A program made the translations under genes and the position numbers. A DNA stretch of 64,000 nt from an uncultured Jannaschia sp. (GTDB lineage: Bacteria; Pseudomonadota; Alphaproteobacteria; Rhodobacterales; Rhodobacteraceae): assembly GCF_947503795.1 (NCBI RefSeq), contig NZ_CANNEZ010000001.1:1851001-1915000 (forward strand), in the 5' to 3' direction. This document shows, piece after piece, positions 19,025-28,253 of the stretch. The notes beneath the pieces were generated by a model, which was not told where the DNA came from, searched no databases, and saw only the letters and a list, made by a program, of their open reading frames with translations. The number at the start of each line of letters is the position of its first letter. Position 1 is the stretch's first letter.

Positions 19025-19486
19025 ATGCGCCGCCTCCTCGCCGTCCTCGCCCTCGCCCTCCTCCCCGCCATCGCGGGGGCGCAGGGGCTCTACGTCAAGA
19101 ATACCGAGGACGGCTATCTGAACCTCCGCTCCGGTCCCGGAACCCGCCACGAGATCCTGCGCCGCCTCAGCCCCGGCGCCCGCGTCGAGATCCGCGAGAC
19201 GGTCGGCCGCTGGGCGCGTGTCGAGCTGCCGGACGGCACGTTCGGTTGGGTCTCGGCCACCTATCTCGAGCGCGAGCGCCCGGCGGGCGCGCAGATCCTC
19301 TTCGTCAAACAGACGAATGACGGATATCTCAACTTCCGGTCGGGACCCGGCACCGATCGTCCGATCCTGCGCCGCATCTATCCCGGCGACCGGCTGGAGG
19401 TGATCAGCCGCGCGGATCGCTGGGTTCAGGTCCGTCACCCGACGGGCGCGGTCGGCTGGGTCCACGGCGCCTACGTGGCGCCCTGA
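19025..19486 (+). CDS. Secreted protein with two bacterial SH3 domains
   Basis: 153 residues: signal peptide MRRLLAVLALALLPAIAGA, then two SH3b repeats each with the pattern GYLNLRSGPGT...L.PG..VE....W..V..P.G..GWV. The repeats are about 75 residues apart and about half identical by eye. Such domains bind peptidoglycan, so a periplasmic wall-associated role is likely. ATG at 19025 is preferred over the one at 19019 on spacing from GAAGGG. Confidence 0.85.
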   Translation: MRRLLAVLALALLPAIAGAQGLYVKNTEDGYLNLRSGPGTRHEILRRLSPGARVEIRETVGRWARVELPDGTFGWVSATYLERERPAGAQILFVKQTNDGYLNFRSGPGTDRPILRRIYPGDRLEVISRADRWVQVRHPTGAVGWVHGAYVAP

Positions 19487-19559
19487 CGGGTCCGTCGCAC
19501 CTGCAGAGCGCGGCCAGCTTCACTCGAATAATGCGCCCCCCGACATCGCAAGCTTCGAC

Positions 19560-19593
19560 GCGCCAGGATTATTCGTACGAATAATCTTGGCGC
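19560..19593. repeat. 34-bp near-perfect palindrome in a convergent intergenic gap
   Basis: Arms of 17 bp with a single mismatch pair; the centre is the perfect 18-mer ATTATTCGTACGAATAAT flanked by GCGCCA(A/G)G on both sides. AT-rich core inside GC-rich DNA. A half-site TCGAATAATGCG lies ~40 bp to the left (19523). Located between the ends of the SH3 gene (plus) and rnd (minus), so it is not in a promoter of either. No U-run, so a simple terminator is only one possibility. Confidence 0.7.
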
Positions 19594-19651
19594 CCGCGCG
19601 CTCCGCATCTTGCGCTTTGGCCTGTGACGGCCAAACGCCGGATCGCGCGGC

Positions 19652-20827
19652 TCAATCCAGCGGGACGATCCGGACCTCGTGCCCCTTGCAGGCCAACGCG
19701 ATCTCGCCCTCGCACAGCCGGAGCGCGTCGTCACCGAAGACCTCGCCGCGCCAGCCGCGCGCCCAGTCGCCATCGCGCGTGCCCGAGGCGATGTCGTCGA
19801 GATCGGAGGCCGTGGCGATCAGCTTCTGGGCCACGCCCGCCTGCTCGGCCTTGGCCTTCACCAGCACCCGCAGGAGATCGGCCAGCGCACCGTTGATCTG
19901 GTCCCGCGCCTTCTGGCGCGGCACCGGTGGCAGCTCCTCCTTCGGAACGGCCATCCCGGCCGCCACGGCGGCGAGGATGCCGTCGGCGATCGCGCCCTTC
20001 CGCGCCTCGCGCAACAGAAGCCGTGCCTTCGAAAGCTCGCCCATGTCCTTCGGCTTCATCGCTGCCAGCTCCAGCAGCGCGTCGTCCTTGTAGATCCGGG
20101 TCCGCGGGATGTTCGCGCTCTGGGCATGGCTCTCGCGGAAGGCGGCCAGTTCGCGCGCGACGGCGACATAGCGCGCGTTCGGGTTGCGCATCTTCAGGCG
20201 CTTCCACGCCTCGCGCGGCTCGACCCGGTAGGTCGCGGGATCGCGCAGGACGTCCATCTCCTCCTCGACCCAGCCGGTGCGCCCGGTCTTCTCCAGCTCG
20301 GCGGCGAGATATTCGTAGATCACACGCAGATGCGTCACGTCGGCCAGCGCGTAGGTCTTCTGCGCGTCCGAAAGCGGTCGGCGCGACCAGTCGGTGAAGC
20401 GCGAGGACTTGTCGATTTGCGCCTTCGCGACCTTGCGGGCCAGCGTCTCGTAGCCGACCTGTTCGCCGAAGCCGCAGACCATTGCCGCGACCTGGGTGTC
20501 AAAGAGCGGGGCCGGGATCGTGTCGCCTTCGATGGCGAAGATCTCGAGGTCCTGACGGGCGGCGTGGAACACCTTCACCACGCCCGCATCGCGAAAGAGA
20601 TCGTAGAGCGGGGTGAGGTCGATGCCCTCGGCCAGCGGATCGACCAGCACGGCATCGGTCTCGCCATCGCCGGGATAGGCGAGCTGCACGAGGCACAGCT
20701 TGGAATAATAGGTCCGTTCGCGGAGGAATTCGGTGTCGACGGTCACGTAGGGCGCGGTGGCCGCCTGGTCGCAGAAGGTGCGAAGCGCGTCCGTGGTGGA
20801 AAGCGTCGTAATGGAAGAGTCGGAAAT
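19652..20827 (-). CDS. rnd: Ribonuclease D
   Basis: 3'-5' exoribonuclease for tRNA and stable-RNA trimming. DEDD motifs: VDTEFLRERTYY (Exo I), HAARQDLEIF (Exo II) and the SDAQKTYALADV segment (Exo III); an HRDC-like C-terminal half follows. The first standard start is a GTG at 20746, giving 364 residues but removing a conserved-looking N-terminus: the frame stays open upstream and reads SITTLSTTDALRTFCDQAA, the normal RNase D opening. No ATG/GTG/TTG exists there before the purN stop. An ATT at 20827 with AGGTG five nt upstream (or ATT at 20812) is the likely start. The gene itself is certain; the start is inferred. Confidence 0.88.
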   Translation of the reverse strand: MSDSSITTLSTTDALRTFCDQAATAPYVTVDTEFLRERTYYSKLCLVQLAYPGDGETDAVLVDPLAEGIDLTPLYDLFRDAGVVKVFHAARQDLEIFAIEGDTIPAPLFDTQVAAMVCGFGEQVGYETLARKVAKAQIDKSSRFTDWSRRPLSDAQKTYALADVTHLRVIYEYLAAELEKTGRTGWVEEEMDVLRDPATYRVEPREAWKRLKMRNPNARYVAVARELAAFRESHAQSANIPRTRIYKDDALLELAAMKPKDMGELSKARLLLREARKGAIADGILAAVAAGMAVPKEELPPVPRQKARDQINGALADLLRVLVKAKAEQAGVAQKLIATASDLDDIASGTRDGDWARGWRGEVFGDDALRLCEGEIALACKGHEVRIVPLD

Positions 20828-20857
20828 GGGAGCACCTATCGAATGGGTTCGCCCGGT

Positions 20858-21463
20858 CTAATCCATTCCCTCCGGAGGGGGAAGATCGATGCGGCCCGTC
20901 TCGCCCGCCGCAACGCGACGCAGGACGGCCGGGTAGAGCCGGTGTTCCTGCACCAAGACACGCGCGGCCAGCGTCTCGGGCGTGTCGCCGGGCCGGACCG
21001 GCACGCGCGCCTGTCCCAGCACCGGCCCGCCGTCGAGTTCGGCCGTCACCTCGTGCACCGAACACCCGGCCTCGGCATCGCCGGCAGCGATGGCGCGCGC
21101 ATGGGTGTCGAGCCCCGGATAGAGCGGCAGGAGCGAGGGGTGAATATTCAATACCCGCCCCGCCCAGCGCGCCGTGAAGGCGGGCGTCAGGATGCGCATG
21201 AATCCGGCGAGGCAGATGATGTCGGGTGCGGCGGCCTCCAGCGTCTCAGTCAGGCGCATCTCGAAGCCCGCACGGTCAGCGAAGTCGCGGTGATCGACGA
21301 CGGCCGTCTCGATCCCCAGCGCCGCCGCCTTGGCGAGCCCGCCTGCGCCTGAATCGTTGGCCAGCACGAGGACCGGGCGCGCGGGATGGTCGCCCCGCAT
21401 GTCCTCGGCCAAGCGGACCATGTTCGACCCGCCGCCCGAGATCAGGATCGCGACGCGTTTCAC
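20858..21463 (-). CDS. purN: Phosphoribosylglycinamide formyltransferase
   Basis: Purine pathway step 3: transfers formyl from 10-formyl-THF to GAR. 201 residues from GTG at 21463, which overlaps the purM stop (GTGA). Contains [13 protein letters not shown] (substrate loop), the catalytic block [12 protein letters not shown] with the His, and [15 protein letters not shown] with the Asp. Downstream of purM as usual. Confidence 0.96.
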   Translation of the reverse strand: MKRVAILISGGGSNMVRLAEDMRGDHPARPVLVLANDSGAGGLAKAAALGIETAVVDHRDFADRAGFEMRLTETLEAAAPDIICLAGFMRILTPAFTARWAGRVLNIHPSLLPLYPGLDTHARAIAAGDAEAGCSVHEVTAELDGGPVLGQARVPVRPGDTPETLAARVLVQEHRLYPAVLRRVAAGETGRIDLPPPEGMD

Positions 21464-22509
21464 CAGCCGGGCTGGCCCGAATAGGTCACCCCCGGCGTCG
21501 CCGTGACCGTGCCGATGGGCGACACCGTCTCGCCCGCCCCGGCCAGGAGGTCGGCCACGGCCTCGGCGCGGTCGGCGGCCACGACCACGACCATCCCGAT
21601 GCCGCAGTTGAAGGTCTTGAGCATCTCGGCCTCGGCGATGCCGCCCGCGCGGGCGAGCCAGCCGAAGACCGGCGGCGCGGTCCATGCCGAGAGGTCGATC
21701 GCGGCCCCCAGCCCGTCCGCCAACACTCGGGGCAGGTTCTCGGTCAGCCCGCCGCCGGTGATATGAGCCAGCGCGTGGACACCGCCCGCCCGGATCGCGT
21801 CCAGCACCGGCCGCACGTAGAGCCGCGTCGGCACCAGCAGCGCCGCGCCCAAGGGCCCGTCCGCGAAGGGCGCGGGATCGTCCCATCCGAAGCCGGCCGC
21901 TTCGGCCACGCGGCGCACGAGGCTGAAGCCGTTGGAATGGACGCCGTCGGACGCGAGACCCAGCAGAACGTCGCCCTCGACCACGCCCGCGGGCAGGTCC
22001 GCGCCCCGCTCCATCGCGCCGACCGCGAAGCCCGCGAGGTCGAAATCGCCGCCCGCATACATCCCCGGCATCTCGGCCGTCTCGCCCCCGATCAGCGCGG
22101 CCCCGGACGCCGCACAGCCCCGCGCGATGCCCTCGATGATCCGCGCGGCGGCCTCGGTCTCGAGCTTGCCGGTCGCGAAATAATCCAGAAAGAACAATGG
22201 CTCCGCGCCTTGGCAGACCAGATCGTTGACGCACATCGCCACGAGGTCGACGCCCACCCCGTCCAGGTCCCCCGTGTCGATGGCCAGCCGCAGCTTGGTG
22301 CCGACGCCGTCGGTCGCCGCCACGAGGATCGGGTCGGAATAGCCCGCCGCCTTCAGGTCGAACAGCGCGCCGAACCCGCCCAGACCCGCCATAGTGCCGG
22401 GCCGTTCGGTGGCCTTCGCGGCGGGTTTGATCCGGTCCACCAGCGCGTTCCCCGCGTCGATATCGACCCCCGCATCCGCGTAAGTCAGTCCCGCCTTGCC
22501 ATCGCCCAT
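21460..22509 (-). CDS. purM: Phosphoribosylformylglycinamidine cyclo-ligase
   Basis: Purine pathway step 5 (AIR synthetase). 349 residues from the ATG at 22509 ([20 protein letters not shown]). Diagnostic segments: [41 protein letters not shown] and [14 protein letters not shown]. Heads the purM-purN-rnd minus-strand run. Confidence 0.97.
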   Translation of the reverse strand: MGDGKAGLTYADAGVDIDAGNALVDRIKPAAKATERPGTMAGLGGFGALFDLKAAGYSDPILVAATDGVGTKLRLAIDTGDLDGVGVDLVAMCVNDLVCQGAEPLFFLDYFATGKLETEAAARIIEGIARGCAASGAALIGGETAEMPGMYAGGDFDLAGFAVGAMERGADLPAGVVEGDVLLGLASDGVHSNGFSLVRRVAEAAGFGWDDPAPFADGPLGAALLVPTRLYVRPVLDAIRAGGVHALAHITGGGLTENLPRVLADGLGAAIDLSAWTAPPVFGWLARAGGIAEAEMLKTFNCGIGMVVVVAADRAEAVADLLAGAGETVSPIGTVTATPGVTYSGQPGW

Positions 22510-22628
22510 GAACGCCCCCTGTCCGGTCGCCCGCGACCTAGCAGGCACCCGGCGGCGCGGCAACGGGCGCACTTGACGGCGATGGCGGCGATGCGCACCC
22601 ATGACGCCCAAGACGGTCGGAGCGCGCA

Positions 22629-23528
22629 ATGGATTGGCAGTCGATCTACGGGGCGGTGTTCGGGATGGGCGAGGTGATCGCGCCGGAATACCTCCTGATC
22701 TGCCTCGTCGTGGGCTTCCTGCTTTGGCGGCGGCGCAAGCCCGGCATCGGGTTCTGGGCGTGGTTCACCCCGCGCCGCATCTGGACGCACCGTTCGCACC
22801 GCCTCGACCTCGCGCTCTTCGGGATGAGCCGTCTTCTGATGATGTCCGGCCTGCTCGCGCGTCTCACGGTGACGCCGGTCGTCGCACTCGCACTGGCCGA
22901 CGCCATGGGCACGGGCGCGCGCGAGGATGTCGCTCCCTGGGTTCTGGCCGCGCTGGCCTTCGTGGCGATGGATTTCGCGAAATACTGGCTGCACCGCGTC
23001 TTGCACGGCTCGCGGCGGCTCTGGCCGATCCATGCGCTGCACCATTCCGCAGAGGTGATGACCCCGATCACCACCTACCGGCAGCACCCGCTCTGGATCA
23101 TGGCCAGCACCATGATCCTGACCGCGCTTCTGGGCGTGGTGCTGGGCCTCGTGGTCGGCACGCTGGCGCCCGACGCCACCATGACCGAGGTCGCGGGCAT
23201 CAACGCCTTCATCGTGCTGGCCAATGCCGGCCTCGCGACGTTCCACCACAGCCATGTCTGGATCGGCTTCGGCCCGGTGCTCGAGCGGATCGTGATCTCG
23301 CCCGCGATGCACCAGATCCACCATTCGACCCGCCCGGAGCATCACGATCGCAATTTCGGCGAAACGCTCGCGATCTGGGACTGGGCCTTCGGCACGCTCT
23401 ACCTCACGCGGGGCGAGGAGGACGTGGCCTTCGGCCTCGAGGGACGGGACGGCCGCGATTACGCCGCCCACGGAATCGGGACCGCGCTGATCCTGCCGTT
23501 GCGGCGCCTGATGGCTCCGCGCGGCTAG
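22629..23528 (+). CDS. Sterol desaturase/fatty acid hydroxylase superfamily protein
   Basis: Integral membrane di-iron oxygenase of 299 residues. Histidine clusters fit the superfamily: HRVLH, HALHH, a later HHSH, and HQIHHS/HHDRNFG near the end. About four membrane spans. Could act on a fatty acid, carotenoid or ornithine-lipid substrate; none is indicated by context. Divergent from purM. Confidence 0.85.
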   Translation: MDWQSIYGAVFGMGEVIAPEYLLICLVVGFLLWRRRKPGIGFWAWFTPRRIWTHRSHRLDLALFGMSRLLMMSGLLARLTVTPVVALALADAMGTGAREDVAPWVLAALAFVAMDFAKYWLHRVLHGSRRLWPIHALHHSAEVMTPITTYRQHPLWIMASTMILTALLGVVLGLVVGTLAPDATMTEVAGINAFIVLANAGLATFHHSHVWIGFGPVLERIVISPAMHQIHHSTRPEHHDRNFGETLAIWDWAFGTLYLTRGEEDVAFGLEGRDGRDYAAHGIGTALILPLRRLMAPRG

Positions 23529-23532
23529 GTCG

Positions 23533-23730
23533 TCACTGGCCTGCGGCCCCTGCGCCGGCCCCCGCGCCCGTCGCTGCGGCGATGCCCGCGATAATCAGCA
23601 CGATGGCCGCGACGATGATGCCCGCATCGCTGCCGCCGCCGGACGGCGCCGGAGCTGCCACCACCCCGGCATTGGCCTGCGGCACCGAGAGACTGGCTGC
23701 GAGAAGCCCCGCGCAAACGATCTTTTTCAT
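23533..23730 (-). CDS. Small Gly/Ala-rich exported or membrane peptide, unknown
   Basis: 65 residues from ATG at 23730 (MKKIVCAGLLAASLSVPQANA signal peptide). The mature part has a hydrophobic span (GIIVAAIVLIIAGIAAATG) and a Gly-Ala tail. Convergent with the hydroxylase gene, 4 nt apart. Function unknown. Confidence 0.6.
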   Translation of the reverse strand: MKKIVCAGLLAASLSVPQANAGVVAAPAPSGGGSDAGIIVAAIVLIIAGIAAATGAGAGAGAAGQ

Positions 23731-23850
23731 GATATTCCCCGAGAAGTTGCGTGACTGCAGGCTAACGCTCGATGCGGCCGTACAACAAGGAATACCTGCA
23801 GGCGCGCCGCGCTTGACCCCGTGGCCGCATCTGCTAGCCCGGTTTCCGGC

Positions 23851-23927
23851 GGGCCTGTAGCTCAATTGGTTAGAGCAGGGCGCTCATAACGCCTTGGTTG
23901 CGGGTTCAAGTCCTGCCGGGCCTACCA
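23851..23927 (+). tRNA. tRNA with CAU anticodon, probably tRNA-Ile2 (lysidine-modified)
   Basis: 77 nt including encoded CCA. Cloverleaf: acceptor GGGCCTG/CGGGCCT (with a G-U first pair), D-arm GCTC/GAGC, anticodon stem GGGCG/CGCCT around loop CTCATAA, and T-arm GCGGG TTCAAGT CCTGC. The variable loop and TTCAAGTCC arm resemble bacterial tRNA-Ile(CAU) more than elongator tRNA-Met, but the two cannot be separated with certainty by eye. Confidence 0.9.
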
Positions 23928-23978
23928 ACCGCCCCGCCGGTTCATCGGATGGCAACCCTTTCGTGGTGTCCTCGACCG

Positions 23979-24359
23979 ATGATCCGCCGCGTCCGCCCCC
24001 CGATCCTCGCGCTCGCCCTCGCCCTAGCGGCCTGCGGCGGGCCGGACGGCATTTCCGTCACGCCGGTCACGCTTTCGTCGCGCGACATCGGGGCCGCGAC
24101 GGCCCATGTGACGGCCCGGATGCGCCGTCCCGAACAGGTCCAGTTCCGCGCGCCCCGGGGGTTTCGCACCCGCGCGGGCGACACGATCCTCTGCGGTGAA
24201 TACGACGCGGCGATCGGACCCGACGACTGGGCCGGGTTCGCGCCGTACTACGTCCGCCTTCGCGCGGGCGTCGTGCCTGTTGCGCATCTGGGCGACGGGC
24301 TCGGCGGCCCCGCCTGCGCCGCCGCGCGGCGTGGGCGCGTCAGATTGGCGCCGGGCTGA
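23979..24359 (+). CDS. Small lipoprotein, unknown
   Basis: 126 residues from the ATG at 23979. Signal peptide ends in a lipobox (LALAACGG), so it should be anchored by the Cys. The mature part has TILCGEYDAAIGPDDWAGFAPYYVR, with a second and third cysteine. Convergent with the histidine kinase gene (8-nt gap between ends). No family recognised. Confidence 0.65.
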   Translation: MIRRVRPPILALALALAACGGPDGISVTPVTLSSRDIGAATAHVTARMRRPEQVQFRAPRGFRTRAGDTILCGEYDAAIGPDDWAGFAPYYVRLRAGVVPVAHLGDGLGGPACAAARRGRVRLAPG

Positions 24360-24366
24360 TCCTGCC

Positions 24367-25629
24367 TCAGCGCGGCAGGATGATCTCGGCCTTCAACCCA
24401 CCCATCTCGGACGTGCCGAGCCGCAGCGATCCGCCATGGGCGCGCGCCACGTCGCGCACGATGCTCAGGCCCAGCCCGACATTCCCGCGCGTGTTCGTGC
24501 GCGCCGTGTCCAGCCGCGCGAACGGGCGCACGGCATCGGCGCGGCGGTCCTCAGGAATGCCGGGGCCATCATCCTCGACCGTGACGACGATCGTGCCGTC
24601 GGTGGCCGCAACCTCGACGCGCGCCCGCGTGCCGTAGGACATCGCGTTCCCGACCAGGTTCGCGACCGCCCGCCGCATGCCGTCGGGGAAAAGATCGGCC
24701 TCCACCGGATCGCCCGCGACGACGACCCCGCCGCTTGGGCTGGCCGCCTCGGTCGCCTCGCGGACCAGCGCCAGCACCTCGGTCGCCTGCCGGATGTCGC
24801 CCGCATCCTCGCGCGCGAAATCGAGGAACGTGTCGATGATCCGCTCCATCGCGGCCACGTCGCGCGACAGCGCGTCGGCTTCGTCGCCCTCCATCATCGA
24901 CAGCTCCAGCTTCATCCGCGTCAACGGCGTCCGCAGGTCGTGGCTCACCCCCGACAGCAGCAGCGTCCGCTGCTCGATATGTCGCTCGATCCGCGCCCGC
25001 ATCGCCAGGAACGCCGTGCCCGCCGCCCGCACCTCGGTCGACCCCGTAGGCCAATAGGCGATGTCCTGCCCCCGCCCGAACCCTTCGGCTGCGCGCGCCA
25101 GCCGCCGGATCGGCCGGATCTGGCCGCGCATGAACAGAAGGCTGATCGCGGTCATCATGATCGCCACCCCGAACATCAGCACCAGAAGCTGGTGCGGGTT
25201 CGAGGCCGACACGCTGCTCCGCGCGAATTCGAGGCCCGTCCCGTCGGCGAAGCGCAGCGCCACGCTGCGGCGGTCCGATACCGTGTCGATGGCCACAAGG
25301 TCCGGGAACATCTCGGCCATCCGCTCGCGCATCGCCCGACCCGACAGGTCCCAGGGCCGGATCTGCGTCACCTCCGGCCCGTCCACCGCCGCGATCCCGA
25401 GACTCTCGCCTAGCTCCGGCCGGGCCCGAACCAGTGCGATCTCGCGCGACATATTGGACGTCATCTGCACCGTGACGTCCTCGTAATGGCGTTGCAGGAA
25501 CATCAGCGCCACGGCAAGCTGCAGCACGATGATCGGCACGATCAGGATCAGGAGCGCGCGCCAGTAGAAGCTGCGCGGCAGCCAGCGCCGGGACGCGGCG
25601 CGGTGGGCAAGATCGGGAGGCGCAGCCAT
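24367..25629 (-). CDS. Sensor histidine kinase, EnvZ-like
   Basis: Inner-membrane kinase of 420 residues: TM1 ~24-45, periplasmic domain to ~147, TM2 ~148-168, HAMP (MRGQIRPIRRLARAAEGF), HisKA with phospho-accepting His230 (LSGVSHDLRTPLTRMK), and HATPase_c with N box (NLVGNAMSYG), G1 (VEDDGPGIPE) and G2 (GLGLSIVRDVARAHGG). This is the EnvZ/OsmZ-type layout, but no response regulator is adjacent, so it is an orphan in this window. Its ATG overlaps the ATG of the divergent hydrolase gene (shared CATG). Confidence 0.92.
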   Translation of the reverse strand: MAAPPDLAHRAASRRWLPRSFYWRALLILIVPIIVLQLAVALMFLQRHYEDVTVQMTSNMSREIALVRARPELGESLGIAAVDGPEVTQIRPWDLSGRAMRERMAEMFPDLVAIDTVSDRRSVALRFADGTGLEFARSSVSASNPHQLLVLMFGVAIMMTAISLLFMRGQIRPIRRLARAAEGFGRGQDIAYWPTGSTEVRAAGTAFLAMRARIERHIEQRTLLLSGVSHDLRTPLTRMKLELSMMEGDEADALSRDVAAMERIIDTFLDFAREDAGDIRQATEVLALVREATEAASPSGGVVVAGDPVEADLFPDGMRRAVANLVGNAMSYGTRARVEVAATDGTIVVTVEDDGPGIPEDRRADAVRPFARLDTARTNTRGNVGLGLSIVRDVARAHGGSLRLGTSEMGGLKAEIILPR

Positions 25630-26512
25630 GACCGAGGACTACCGCGCGACGCCCTCGGGCGAAAGCCGCCTGCGCCGCATCGTCGCGCCGAATCCCTCGC
25701 CGATGACGCAAGCCGGGACGAACAGTTACATCCTCGGCCATGACCGGCTGGCCGTGATCGACCCCGGCCCCGCGATCCCGGCCCATATCGAGGCCCTGTA
25801 CGATGCCATCGGCGGCCGCCCGGTCGCCGCGATCCTCGTCACCCATTCCCATCTCGACCATTCCCCGGCGGCCCGCCCGCTGGCCGGCCGCGTGGATGCG
25901 CCCGTGCTCGCCTTCGGCCCCTCGGATGCCGGCCAGTCCGAGACGATGCGCCGCTTGCCGAATCTCGACGGCGGCGAAGGGGTCGACCACGACTTCGCGC
26001 CCGACGCGCGGCTCTCGGACGGCGACACGATCGCAGGCGACGGCTGGACGCTGCGCGCGATCCACACACCAGGCCACATGGCCAACCACCTGTCCTTCCA
26101 CTGGGTGGAGGCCGCCGCGACCTTCACGGGCGACACCGTGATGGGCTGGGCCAGCACGATGATTTCGCCGCCGGACGGCGATCTCGGCCAGTTCATGCGA
26201 AGCCTCGACCGGCTCGAGGCCCTCGGCGCCGCACGCTTCCATCCCGGCCATGGCGACGCCGTCGACGCCCCCGGCCCCCGCTGCGCCGCGCTGCGCGCAC
26301 ATCGCCGCGACCGCGAGGCCGCGATCCTCGCAATCCTCGAGACAAGCAACACGGTCGAAGGCATCGTCGCCGCGGTCTACCATGACACGCCCCCGGCCCT
26401 GCACGCCGCCGCCGCGCGCAACGTCCTCGCCCACCTGATCCACCTCGCCGAACGCGGCGCCGTCGCCCCGGACGGTCCCATCGGCCCGGACGCACGTTGG
26501 CGCCGCCGGTGA
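25628..26512 (+). CDS. Metallo-beta-lactamase-fold hydrolase, LACTB2-like
   Basis: 294 residues. Metal-binding motifs THSHLDHS (HxHxDH), HTPGHMANHL, FTGDTVMG and FHPGHGD are all intact, followed by a C-terminal winged-helix-like region as in LACTB2-type proteins. Probably a cytosolic hydrolase or RNase-like enzyme; substrate unknown. The start codon overlaps that of the divergent kinase gene, leaving no intergenic DNA. Confidence 0.87.
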   Translation: MTEDYRATPSGESRLRRIVAPNPSPMTQAGTNSYILGHDRLAVIDPGPAIPAHIEALYDAIGGRPVAAILVTHSHLDHSPAARPLAGRVDAPVLAFGPSDAGQSETMRRLPNLDGGEGVDHDFAPDARLSDGDTIAGDGWTLRAIHTPGHMANHLSFHWVEAAATFTGDTVMGWASTMISPPDGDLGQFMRSLDRLEALGAARFHPGHGDAVDAPGPRCAALRAHRRDREAAILAILETSNTVEGIVAAVYHDTPPALHAAAARNVLAHLIHLAERGAVAPDGPIGPDARWRRR

Positions 26513-26570
26513 TTTTTCCCACGCCCCTCTTGCGCGCCGCGCCCGGCCTCGCTAATCCCGCCCTCGGTAT

Positions 26571-26645
26571 TCCGGCGTAGCTCAGCGGTAGAGCAGTTGA
26601 CTGTTAATCAATTGGTCGTAGGTTCGATCCCTACCGCCGGAGCCA
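26571..26645 (+). tRNA. tRNA-Asn (GUU)
   Basis: 75 nt with encoded CCA. Acceptor TCCGGCG/CGCCGGA, D-arm GCTC/GAGC, anticodon loop CTGTTAA with GTT, T-arm GTAGG TTCGATC CCTAC. Its 3' end (from 26630) is repeated at 38416, marking it as the integration target of the downstream island. Confidence 0.97.
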
Positions 26646-26646
26646 A
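26630..26646. repeat. attL core repeat (tRNA-Asn 3' end)
   Basis: CCTACCGCCGGAGCCAA, identical to 38416-38432. It covers the T-arm 3' strand, acceptor stem and CCA of tRNA-Asn, so the tRNA is restored on insertion. Confidence 0.92.
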
Positions 26647-26700
26647 TTATTCCTCTTAGACCCCTTTTTTCCTTGTGTTCAAGGGGGTTTGCTGTTGTTC

Positions 26701-26734
26701 ACGACACACAGCAGAACACACAAGAGGACACACA
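26701..26734. repeat. Three 12-bp-phased integrase arm-type repeats (left end)
   Basis: GACACACA-like units at 26703, 26715 (AACACACA) and 26727 in exact 12-bp phasing, directly before the integrase ATG. The same ACGACACACA word recurs twice near the right end, as expected for tyrosine-integrase arm sites. They may also autoregulate int. Confidence 0.65.
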
Positions 26735-26735
26735 G

Positions 26736-28055
26736 ATGGCCCTGCAAACGAAGATCAAGCACATCGATAAGCGACCGAATGGGGTGCTTCGTTTTCGTCG
26801 CCGCTTCCCTAAGGATGTCGCTGAGGCGCTGGGCGAAGGGTTCCTGCAAGTGCATATCCGCAACACGGAGGGGCTGGCCTTTCATCGGGAGTATCAGGAG
26901 GTCATGGCCGAGTTCGACCGGATGGTCCGACAGACCCGTGAGGAGCTACAGCGCCACGGCAACGACCACCGGACCACCCAGCAGAAGTGGCATGATGCCC
27001 TGATAACTCGTGCAGGCCTCACCTCAAACGTCGTTGGGCTGGACCCGGATGACCCTGAGACGGGCCGGATGATCTTCGAGACCATGAGAACCAAGCCTGA
27101 CCCGATGCTGACCAAGGCTCTCCTCGACCCTGAGGCCCCTGCACCCAAGGTCACCCTCATGGACGCCTTCAAGCTCTACCGGCAGGACAAGCGTATCGAG
27201 GAAGGCAGCAAGCAGGGCGTGGACCTGAGCCGTGTGTCTGCCCGTGTAGAGGCTGCTCTGGGTGACCCCGACAAGGTGGCCCTAGAGGACATGACCGTCG
27301 ATCACAGACGCCGCTATCTCGACCACATGCTCAACGCCAAGAAGGCTGATGGCACCACCATCGCTCTGGGGTCTGCCAAGAGGGAGACGAACATCGTGGT
27401 GGCCGTCGTCAACCACGCCCTCAAGGAGATGGACATCGCGGCGATGAACCGGTTCGCTGACCTCCCATGGCCCAAGGAGCAGAAGCTGGCGGTGGACAAG
27501 AAGCTGCCCCTACCGGATGACCTTGTGTCGAGCATAGAGGCCCGCCTGAGTGAGAACCTGAGGCCCCTGTGGGTGCTGCTGAGAGGCACCGGGATGCGCC
27601 TTGGAGAGGCCGTGGGTCTCGTCACAGACGACATCGTCCTCGACGGAGAGACCCCTCATGTCCTCATCCGCCCCAACTCCATCCGCACCGTGAAGACAGC
27701 TTCAAGTGTCCGTTCTGTGCCCCTCGTCGGAGAGGCCCTGAGAGCCGTCAGGGAGGCCCTCGAAGGTGCCCCGTTGGGTTTCCCTATCTTCCCCCGCTAT
27801 GGCCGTCCTCGTGGCGCTGACGCAGCCTCTGCAGCCCTGATGAAGGTGGTGAGGGATGTCACCCCCGACACCCGGTTCACCGTCCATGGTCTCCGTCACC
27901 GAGTGAGCGACAAGCTGCGTGATGCTGGGGCACCTGTAGAGGTCCGTTACGGCTTCCTCGGGCATGCCAATCAGGCCGTCGCTGAGACGACCTACGGGTC
28001 ACCGAAGGCGAGGCTCAAGGAGTTCCAAAAGTGGGCTGTGAAGGCTGCCCTGTAG
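26736..28055 (+). CDS. int: Tyrosine recombinase (phage-type integrase)
   Basis: Catalyses island excision and integration at tRNA-Asn. 439 residues from ATG at 26736. Catalytic set visible: Arg288 (GTGMRLGEA), His384 and Arg387 (HGLRH), His410 (LGHAN) and Tyr420 (TTYGS). The N-terminal region (KHIDKRPNGVLRFRRRFP) is the usual arm-binding part, followed by a SAM-like core-binding domain (~130-250). An in-frame start at 26673 would add residues that merely translate the arm repeats, so it is not used. Located 90 nt from the attL core. Confidence 0.94.
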   Translation: MALQTKIKHIDKRPNGVLRFRRRFPKDVAEALGEGFLQVHIRNTEGLAFHREYQEVMAEFDRMVRQTREELQRHGNDHRTTQQKWHDALITRAGLTSNVVGLDPDDPETGRMIFETMRTKPDPMLTKALLDPEAPAPKVTLMDAFKLYRQDKRIEEGSKQGVDLSRVSARVEAALGDPDKVALEDMTVDHRRRYLDHMLNAKKADGTTIALGSAKRETNIVVAVVNHALKEMDIAAMNRFADLPWPKEQKLAVDKKLPLPDDLVSSIEARLSENLRPLWVLLRGTGMRLGEAVGLVTDDIVLDGETPHVLIRPNSIRTVKTASSVRSVPLVGEALRAVREALEGAPLGFPIFPRYGRPRGADAASAALMKVVRDVTPDTRFTVHGLRHRVSDKLRDAGAPVEVRYGFLGHANQAVAETTYGSPKARLKEFQKWAVKAAL

Positions 28056-28253
28056 TAGCCACGAAGAGGCCTTCTGTTCGAGAGATTATTTTGCTCGTTG
28101 GGTGGCCGATATTCGCCCTTGCTCCGGATGACACGGACTGCATCGTGGTCAAATCGGATAAGATTGGTGAGCATTTTGACCGCCTTTCGGGCATAACAAA
28201 GCCTCCGCCGATGGACCGACAAGGGCGCGTTGAATTGCAGAGAAAGCTGCGCG

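Noticed and set aside
19560-19593. A dif, lux-box or parS site at the 34-bp palindrome
   Set aside because: The sequence does not match the forms of these sites that I know, and context (convergent gene ends, no XerCD, LuxR or ParB gene nearby) does not support them.
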